A stretch of 6,621 nucleotides of DNA from Trueperaceae bacterium (lineage in GTDB: Bacteria > Deinococcota > Deinococci > Deinococcales > Trueperaceae): contig SLSQ01000072.1 in the NCBI GenBank assembly GCA_007130355.1, positions 1 to 6,621 on the forward strand, read 5' to 3'. Positions 1 through 6,621 of this stretch are shown in pieces. The notes under the pieces are model-generated. The model saw only the letters and a program-made list of their open reading frames with translations, was not told the DNA's origin and made no database searches. Numbering within the stretch: position 1 is the stretch's first letter; each line of letters begins with the position of its first letter. Made by a program: the position numbers and the translations under genes.

Positions 1-1329
1 GAAGGCGCGGATCGCGGCGGCCAGGTCGGGCGTTCCGGCCCGGCCGAGGCCGGCCGGCGCCACCGCCAGGTCGAAGCCGGCCCGGCCCGCTTCGGCGGCG
101 CGGCGGTCGAGCTGGGTCACGCCCCGGATCTCGCCGGCCAGGCCGACCTCGCCGACCACCGCGGCCGTCTCGGGTAGGGCGCGGTTCACCACCGCCGACC
201 ACACGGCGAGGGCGACGGCGGCGTCGGCGCCGGGATCGGTGACGCGCAGACCGCCGGCGACGTTGACGAAGACGTCGAGCCCGGAGAGGGGGAGGTCGAG
301 GCGGCGTTCGAGCACCGCGAGGACCACGTCGACGCGGCGTGGGTCGAGGCCCTGCACCACCCGTTTGGGCGAGGCGTACGGCGACTTCGAGGCGAGCGCC
401 TGGACCTCGAGCAGCAGCGGGCGTTGGCCCTCGAGCGCGGCGACGACCACCGAGCCGGGGACGCCGAGCGGGCGTTCGGCGAGGAAGGCGTCGGACGGGT
501 TCGGGACCGCCTCGAGGCCGCTGGGACGCATTTCGAAGACGCCGACCTCGCCGGCGGCGCCGAACCGGTTCTTGCGGGCGCGGAGCACGCGGAACCCGGC
601 CGCCGACTCGAGCGAGAAGGTGGCGTCGACCATGTGCTCGATCACCTTCGGGCCGGCGACCTTGCCCTCCTTGGTGACGTGGCCGATGAGCACCAGCGTC
701 GCGCCCGAACGTTTCGCCGCGTCGATCAGCAGCGCCGTGCCGTCGCGTACCTGCGTCACGCTGCCGGGCACCCCGTCCGGATCGGCGCGCAGCGACTGGA
801 CGCTGTCGACGATCACGAAGTCGGGCCGCTCGGTCTCGAGGTGCTCGGCGAGGGCCGGGGCGTCGACCTCGCGGGTGAGCGCCAGGTCGCCCGCCAGCCC
901 GAGCCGCCGCGCCCGCATCGCGATCTGCGCCGGGGACTCCTCGCCGGCCACGTAGAGGACGGAGCGACCGGCGTCGGCGGCGTGGCGCGCGAGCTGCAGC
1001 AGCAGGGTCGACTTGCCGACCCCCGGTTCGCCGGCCACGAGGGCGACGCCGCCCGGAACCCAGCCGCCCCCGAGGACGCGGTCGACCTCGCCGTCGCCGG
1101 AGGGCCGGCGGTCGGCGTCGGAGGTTTCGGCCTCGGCGAGGGTGGAGGTGGCGACGCGTCCGGCCGTGGCGGGTCCGGACCGAGCGCCGCGCCGCGCGGC
1201 GGCGGGACGGTCGGCGGCCAGTGCCGCGACGGTGCCCCAGTCGCCGCAGGTCGGGCAGCGGCCCATCGGACCGGAGGTCCGGGCGCCGCAGGAGGTGCAC
1301 TGGTAGGCGGTGGCCGCGCCGCGAGGCAT
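1..1329 (-). CDS. radA: DNA repair protein RadA (Sms), branch-migration helicase; 3' end cut off by window
   Basis: RadA is a hexameric RecA-family ATPase that binds single-stranded DNA and drives branch migration of recombination intermediates in the cytoplasm. The 443 visible codons read, in order: a C4 zinc finger (CTSC at 11-14, CPTC at 25-28); a RecA-like core with Walker A GEPGVGKST (100-108, Lys106), a GEES segment just after it and a Walker B strand ending at Asp175 (FVIVDS); the RadA-specific KNRFG motif (253-257); then a Lon-protease-like C-terminal domain from about residue 285, with SKSPYAPKR and GEVGLAGEIR. All hallmark motifs are intact. The family is usually about 450-460 residues, so only some 10-20 residues are missing past the left edge. 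The ATG at 1327-1329 puts the zinc finger at the usual distance from the N-terminus, and no other ATG or GTG lies in frame upstream within the gap. There is no strong Shine-Dalgarno (only a weak GGA about 12 nt upstream). It follows clpC by 59 bp on the same strand and is probably co-transcribed with it. Confidence 0.97.
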   Translation of the reverse strand, partial: MPRGAATAYQCTSCGARTSGPMGRCPTCGDWGTVAALAADRPAAARRGARSGPATAGRVATSTLAEAETSDADRRPSGDGEVDRVLGGGWVPGGVALVAGEPGVGKSTLLLQLARHAADAGRSVLYVAGEESPAQIAMRARRLGLAGDLALTREVDAPALAEHLETERPDFVIVDSVQSLRADPDGVPGSVTQVRDGTALLIDAAKRSGATLVLIGHVTKEGKVAGPKVIEHMVDATFSLESAAGFRVLRARKNRFGAAGEVGVFEMRPSGLEAVPNPSDAFLAERPLGVPGSVVVAALEGQRPLLLEVQALASKSPYASPKRVVQGLDPRRVDVVLAVLERRLDLPLSGLDVFVNVAGGLRVTDPGADAAVALAVWSAVVNRALPETAAVVGEVGLAGEIRGVTQLDRRAAEAGRAGFDLAVAPAGLGRAGTPDLAAAIRAF

Positions 1330-1388
1330 GCGGGCATCGTATCCGAGCGCGGCTCCGGGCGCAGGACCCGGGCGGCGGAAGCGCAGGG
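1330..1388 (-). other. clpC-radA intergenic gap, no terminator seen
   Basis: This 59-bp spacer lies between the clpC stop (TGA, 1391-1389) and the radA ATG. It can form only a short hairpin (CCGGG 1355-1359 with CCCGG 1367-1371, 7-nt loop) with no T-run after it on either strand, so it does not look like an intrinsic terminator. No clear promoter hexamers are visible. This supports read-through from clpC into radA, although a separate weak radA promoter inside clpC cannot be excluded. Confidence 0.5.
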
Positions 1389-3605
<2,217 letters not shown>

Positions 3606-3681
3606 CCGCGGGCCCCGGAACCTCGTTCGGCACGGGTCGGCGCGCGGCGGATGCGCGTTCGGACCGGTGGCGTCATGGTGC

Positions 3682-3687
3682 TATAGT
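3682..3687 (+). promoter_or_regulatory. candidate -10 element (TATAGT) for glyQ-glyS
   Basis: TATAGT matches the sigma-70 consensus TATAAT at five of six positions and lies in the only AT-rich patch of the intergenic region, about 127 bp upstream of the glyQ ATG. The best upstream partner is TTCGGA (3658-3663, 18-bp spacer), which matches TTGACA at only three positions, so no good -35 is present. A start point near 3694 would give a leader of about 120 nt. A second weak candidate, TATAGG, lies at 3710-3715. Confidence 0.4.
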
Positions 3688-3688
3688 A
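3683..3688 (-). promoter_or_regulatory. candidate -10 element (TACTAT) for clpC-radA
   Basis: Read on the minus strand, the same AT-rich patch gives TACTAT, four of six matches to TATAAT, about 77 bp upstream of the clpC ATG. No convincing -35 lies 16-18 bp further upstream. It overlaps the plus-strand candidate almost completely because the patch is a near-palindrome. A TATACC on the minus strand at 3713-3708 is an alternative. Confidence 0.25.
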
Positions 3689-3802
3689 CGCGCTCGTGCG
3701 TGGGCCGGGTATAGGGCGGCGGACACGAACGCCGCGCGCCCGCCCGCACCCCGGCGGCCTCGCTCGCGCCAGGCGGTCCGCACCGGCCGCCCACACTCGT
3801 TC

Positions 3803-3807
3803 GGGAG
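3803..3807 (+). promoter_or_regulatory. glyQ ribosome binding site (GGGAG)
   Basis: GGGAG lies 6 nt before the ATG at 3814, near-ideal Shine-Dalgarno complementarity and spacing. It fixes the glyQ start, which also matches where the family's first helix begins. Confidence 0.75.
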
Positions 3808-3813
3808 ACCTCC

Positions 3814-4674
3814 ATGCTGTTCCAGGACATCACCCTCGCCCTCGACCGGTTCTGGGCCGACCAAGGCTGCGTTCTCGCCCCGCCGCACGACGGCGAGGTC
3901 GGGGCCGGCACCTTCTACCCGACGACCTTCCTCCGCGCCCTGGGGCCCGCCCCCTGGCGTGTGGCGGGCGTGGCGCCCAGCCGCCGACCGACCGACGGTC
4001 GCTACGGCGACAACCCGTACCGGTTCCAGTACTTCTATCAGTACCAGGTGATCCTCAAGCCGAGCCCCGCGGACGTGCAGGACGTCTACCTCGCCTCCCT
4101 GGCGGCGCTCGGGATCGACGCCGCCGCGCACGACGTCCGCTTCGTCGAGGACAACTGGGAGTCGCCGACGCTCGGCGCCTGGGGCCTCGGTTGGGAGGTG
4201 TGGATGGACGGGATGGAGATCACGCAGTTCACCTACTTCCAGCAGGTGGGTGGTCGCGACTGCCGTCCCGTCTCGGTCGAGCTGACCTACGGACTCGAGC
4301 GGATCGCGATGTACCTGCAGGGCGTCGAGCACGCCTTCGATCTCGAGGTCGCGCCCGGCGTGCGCATGGGCGACCTGCGACGCGAGTTCGAGATCCAGCA
4401 CTGCCGCTACAACTTCGAAGAGAGCGATCCGGAGCTGCAGCGGCTGCTGTTCGAGAAGTACGAGGGCGAGGCCCGCCGCCTGCTCGAGGAGGGTCTGGTG
4501 CACCCCGGGTACGACTTCGTGCTCAAGGCGTCGCACGCCTTCAACCTGCTCGACGCGCGCGGCGCCCTCTCGCAGACCGAACGTCAGGGGTACGTGCAGC
4601 GCGTTCGTCGGCTGGCGGAGCGCGCCGCCGCCGAGCACGCGGCGGGCCTGGACGCCGCCGAGGACGCGGCCTGA
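3814..4674 (+). CDS. glyQ: glycine--tRNA ligase alpha subunit
   Basis: The alpha subunit of the bacterial alpha2-beta2 glycyl-tRNA synthetase carries the class II catalytic core: it forms glycyl-adenylate from glycine and ATP and charges the tRNA(Gly) held by the beta subunit. The 286-residue length is close to the family norm of about 290-300. Signature segments are intact: EVGAGTFYP (28-36), FLRALGP (39-45), the motif 2 loop SRRPTDGRYG (56-65), KPSP (82-85), FVEDNWESPTLGAWGLGWEV (110-129), QFTYFQQVGG (138-147) and motif 3 with TYGLER (158-163). The C-terminal helices include FNLLDARG (243-250) and an ERQGYVQRVR-type segment, as expected. The residues after the motif 2 loop read NPYRFQYFYQYQ where I would expect NPNRLQHYYQFQ, a mild deviation. 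It is the first gene of the rightward unit and overlaps glyS by one base. Confidence 0.98.
   Translation: MLFQDITLALDRFWADQGCVLAPPHDGEVGAGTFYPTTFLRALGPAPWRVAGVAPSRRPTDGRYGDNPYRFQYFYQYQVILKPSPADVQDVYLASLAALGIDAAAHDVRFVEDNWESPTLGAWGLGWEVWMDGMEITQFTYFQQVGGRDCRPVSVELTYGLERIAMYLQGVEHAFDLEVAPGVRMGDLRREFEIQHCRYNFEESDPELQRLLFEKYEGEARRLLEEGLVHPGYDFVLKASHAFNLLDARGALSQTERQGYVQRVRRLAERAAAEHAAGLDAAEDAA
4660..4664 (+). promoter_or_regulatory. glyS ribosome binding site (GAGGA) inside the end of glyQ
   Basis: GAGGA ends 9 nt before the glyS ATG (4674-4676) and lies within the last codons of glyQ. Together with the 1-nt overlap of the glyQ stop (TGA, 4672-4674) and the glyS start, it fits translational coupling of the two subunits. 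Confidence 0.6.
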
Positions 4675-6621
4675 TGGCGACGCTGCTGTTCGAGATCGGC
4701 ACCGAGGAGCTCCCGGCCTGGTACGTGCGCCAGGGGCGCGAGGCGCTGGTCGAGTTGGCCGGCGCGCGGCTGACCGAGGCGGGCATCGCGCACGGCGCCG
4801 TGGTCGGCTACGCCACGCCGCGGCGCCTGGCGGTGCGCGTCGACGACCTGGCCGACGCCAGCGAGCGCCGCGAGGAGCGGCGCCGCGGGCCGTCGGCCGC
4901 CGTGGGCCTCGACGAGGAGGGCCGGCCCACCCGCGCCGCGATCGGGTTCGCGAAGGGGGCGGGCGTCGATCCGGAGTCGCTCGAGGTCGAGGAGACGGAA
5001 CGCGGCCCGTACCTGTTCGCGACGGTCGGCAGCGGCGGCGAACCGACCGAGGGGCTGCTGCCCGAGCTGCTCGCCGGCCTGGTCCGCGACCTGCCGGCCC
5101 CGCGCAAGATGCGCTGGGGCGACGGCGACGCGGCGTTCGTCCGGCCGGTCGCGTGGCTCACGGCGCTGCACGACGACCGCGTCCTCCCGGTCCGTGCGGC
5201 CGGGCTCGAGGCGGGCGGCGTCAGCCGCGGCCACCGGTTCCTGGCGTCCGGCGCGGTGCCGGTCCCGGAACCGGACGCCTACCTGCCGGCCCTGCGCACG
5301 GCGCGGGTGCTGGCCGACCCGACCGAGCGCCGCGAGGCGACGCTGGCCGCGATCCGCGCCGTCGCGGAACCGGAGGGCCTGACGCCGGAGCCGGACGAGG
5401 AGCTCCTGGACGAGGTGGTGAACCTGGTCGAGACGCCGCATGCGATCCTGGGCCGGTTCGATGCGCGCTACCTGGACCTCCCCGACGAGGTCCTCGCCAC
5501 GGTGATGATCCACCACCAGCGCTTCGTGCCGTTGCGCGGGGTGGACGGTCGGCTCGCCGACCGCTTCGTCGGGGTTTCGGGCAACGTGCCGCGCGACGAC
5601 GCGGTGGTGCGCTCCGGGTACGAGGCGGTGCTCGACGGGCGGCTGCACGACGCTCGCTTCTTCTGGGACCAGGACCGCGCCAAGACGTTGGCGCAGCACG
5701 CCTGGGACCTGTCCGGGATCGCGTTCCAGAAGCGTCTCGGCTCGATGGCGGACAAGGTCACCCGGGTGGCCGGATCGGCCCCGAGGCTGGCCGACGCGCT
5801 CGGAATCGACGACGACGCCCGCGCGGCGCTCGATCGGGCGTTGCCGCTGTTCCGCGCCGACCTGGCGACCGAGATGGTCTTCGAGCTGCCGGAGCTCGAG
5901 GGGGTCATGGCCCGCGCCTACGCTTCGGCGGAGGGGCTCCCGGACGCGGTCGCTCAGGTGCTCGAGGACGGCCTACGTCCGACCGTTCCGGGAGGACCGC
6001 TGCCGGAGACGCTCGCCGGTGCCGCGCTGGCCGTCGCCGACCGCGCCGACAAGTTGCTCGGCTTCTTCGCGATCGGCAAGCGGCCGACCGGCTCGGCCGA
6101 TCCGTTCGCGCTGCGGCGGGACGCCGGCGCCCTGATCCGGATCGCGTCGGCCCGCGGTTGGTCGCTTCCGCTGCGCACGATCCTCGAAACGTGCGCCGAG
6201 GCGTACGCCGACGGTCCGGTCGCGGTGGACGCCGATACGATCCGTGCCGTCGAGAGCTTCGTGTGGGACCGGGCGGCGTCGCTGCTCGCGGAGGAGGGGC
6301 CGTCGGTCACCGAGGTGCGCGCGGCGGTGGCCGGCCGGCCGTCGGTGATCCTGGCCGCCCGCCGGGCGCACCTGCTGCGGGCGTTGGCGGACCACGAGGC
6401 GTTCCCGGAGCTGCTGGCCCTGTACAAGCGGGCCGCGAACCTGGCGCAGAAGGCGCCGGACGGCGCCGAAGCCGATCCGGAGCTGTTCGAGACGGCGCAG
6501 GAGGCGCCGCTCTACGACGCCCTGCCGGTCGCGCGCGACGGTGCCCGTGCGCTGCTGCGCGCCACCGCCGAGCAGCTTCCGCCGTGGCAGCTGGGCACCG
6601 CTCCGTCCGGAACGCCGGAGC
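4674..6621 (+). CDS. glyS: glycine--tRNA ligase beta subunit; 3' end cut off by window
   Basis: The beta subunit of the tetrameric glycyl-tRNA synthetase recognises and positions tRNA(Gly), including its anticodon, for the alpha subunit's active site. The window holds 649 codons in one unbroken frame. The family is usually about 690 residues, so roughly 40 C-terminal residues lie past the right edge. Visible family marks are the N-terminal EIGTEELP (7-14), TPRRLAV (48-54), KMRW (145-148), HHQRF (280-284), a GNVPRDD segment, FQKRLGSMADK (351-361), RADLATEMV (394-402) followed by the ELEG segment, and PTGSADPFALRR (471-482), which belongs to the HD-like central part. The C-terminal anticodon-binding (DALR-type) domain begins around 540 and includes YKRAAN (584-589). 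The ATG overlaps the glyQ stop by one base and the EIGTEELP motif starts at residue 7, so the start is secure. No frameshift or lost motif is seen. Confidence 0.98.
   Translation, partial: MATLLFEIGTEELPAWYVRQGREALVELAGARLTEAGIAHGAVVGYATPRRLAVRVDDLADASERREERRRGPSAAVGLDEEGRPTRAAIGFAKGAGVDPESLEVEETERGPYLFATVGSGGEPTEGLLPELLAGLVRDLPAPRKMRWGDGDAAFVRPVAWLTALHDDRVLPVRAAGLEAGGVSRGHRFLASGAVPVPEPDAYLPALRTARVLADPTERREATLAAIRAVAEPEGLTPEPDEELLDEVVNLVETPHAILGRFDARYLDLPDEVLATVMIHHQRFVPLRGVDGRLADRFVGVSGNVPRDDAVVRSGYEAVLDGRLHDARFFWDQDRAKTLAQHAWDLSGIAFQKRLGSMADKVTRVAGSAPRLADALGIDDDARAALDRALPLFRADLATEMVFELPELEGVMARAYASAEGLPDAVAQVLEDGLRPTVPGGPLPETLAGAALAVADRADKLLGFFAIGKRPTGSADPFALRRDAGALIRIASARGWSLPLRTILETCAEAYADGPVAVDADTIRAVESFVWDRAASLLAEEGPSVTEVRAAVAGRPSVILAARRAHLLRALADHEAFPELLALYKRAANLAQKAPDGAEADPELFETAQEAPLYDALPVARDGARALLRATAEQLPPWQLGTAPSGTPE

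Larger units (their letters stand above)
3606..3813. other. divergent intergenic/promoter region between clpC and glyQ
   Basis: This 208-bp region separates the two divergent start codons and must hold the promoters and 5' leaders of both units. It is extremely GC-rich except for one AT-containing patch at 3678-3689. I found no CIRCE, no CtsR heptad repeat and no convincing ClgR box. The glyQ leader has no T-box (no UGGNACCGCG-like antiterminator bulge). A frame of 64 codons on the minus strand crosses most of it, but it has no recognisable protein features and looks like chance in GC-rich DNA. Confidence 0.7.

Noticed and set aside
813..1337. A minus-strand frame starting at the ATG 8 bases upstream of the radA start
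   Set aside because: It is in a different frame from RadA, and its product is Pro/Ala/Ser-rich with no zinc finger or Walker motifs. The ATG at 1327-1329 gives an intact RadA.
1355..1371. Hairpin CCGGG/CCCGG between clpC and radA as a terminator
   Set aside because: The stem is only five base pairs with a 7-nt loop, and no T-run follows on either strand.
3688..3701. ACGC-N6-GCGT inverted repeat as a possible ClgR operator
   Set aside because: ClgR boxes need a CGC/GCG pair five bases apart with conserved inner bases. Here the spacing is six and the inner bases do not fit.
3694..3813. Possible glycine T-box or glycine riboswitch in the glyQ leader
   Set aside because: There is no T-box bulge sequence, no specifier stem I can identify, no terminator/antiterminator pair and no glycine aptamer core. 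The leader is only about 120 nt of GC-rich sequence.
4584..5699. A 371-codon minus-strand frame opposite glyQ/glyS
   Set aside because: It is opposite continuous GlyS coding sequence with family motifs and has Arg/Ala/Gln-rich shadow composition. The same applies to 3673-4638 and 5973-6395 on the minus strand.

Overview
This is a 6.6 kb, very GC-rich piece of ordinary bacterial chromosome with four housekeeping genes in two divergent pairs. On the minus strand, reading leftward, are clpC (1389-3605) and radA (1-1329, its 3' end beyond the left edge). On the plus strand, reading rightward, are glyQ (3814-4674) and glyS (4674-6621, its 3' end beyond the right edge). The two transcription units start back to back from a 208-bp intergenic region (3606-3813). 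I see no mobile element, CRISPR array, tRNA or rRNA, and no sign of a novel multi-gene system.

The minus-strand unit joins protein quality control to DNA recombination. ClpC is a two-ring AAA+ unfoldase with the loop needed to dock on ClpP. RadA is a RecA-like branch-migration helicase with a zinc finger and a Lon-like C-terminal domain. Only 59 bp separate them and no terminator is visible, so they are probably co-transcribed. The clpC-radA pairing is best known from Firmicutes, where ctsR, mcsA and mcsB precede clpC. Here clpC is the first gene and is faced by divergent glyQ.

The plus-strand unit encodes both subunits of the bacterial tetrameric (alpha2-beta2) glycyl-tRNA synthetase. The stop codon of glyQ and the start codon of glyS share one base, which favours translational coupling and balanced subunit output.

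The most informative feature is ClpC itself. It has no coiled-coil middle (M/UVR) domain: only about 20 residues lie between the first ATPase ring and the segment leading into the second, so its layout resembles ClpA although its sequence is ClpC-like. From memory, the N-terminus and overall layout resemble the ClpC of Deinococcus. Deinococcus and Thermus, however, use a single-chain GlyRS, not the two-subunit enzyme found here. The host may therefore be a deep relative of that phylum (for example a Trueperaceae-like lineage) or another high-GC phylum. The taxonomy is inference and needs a database comparison.
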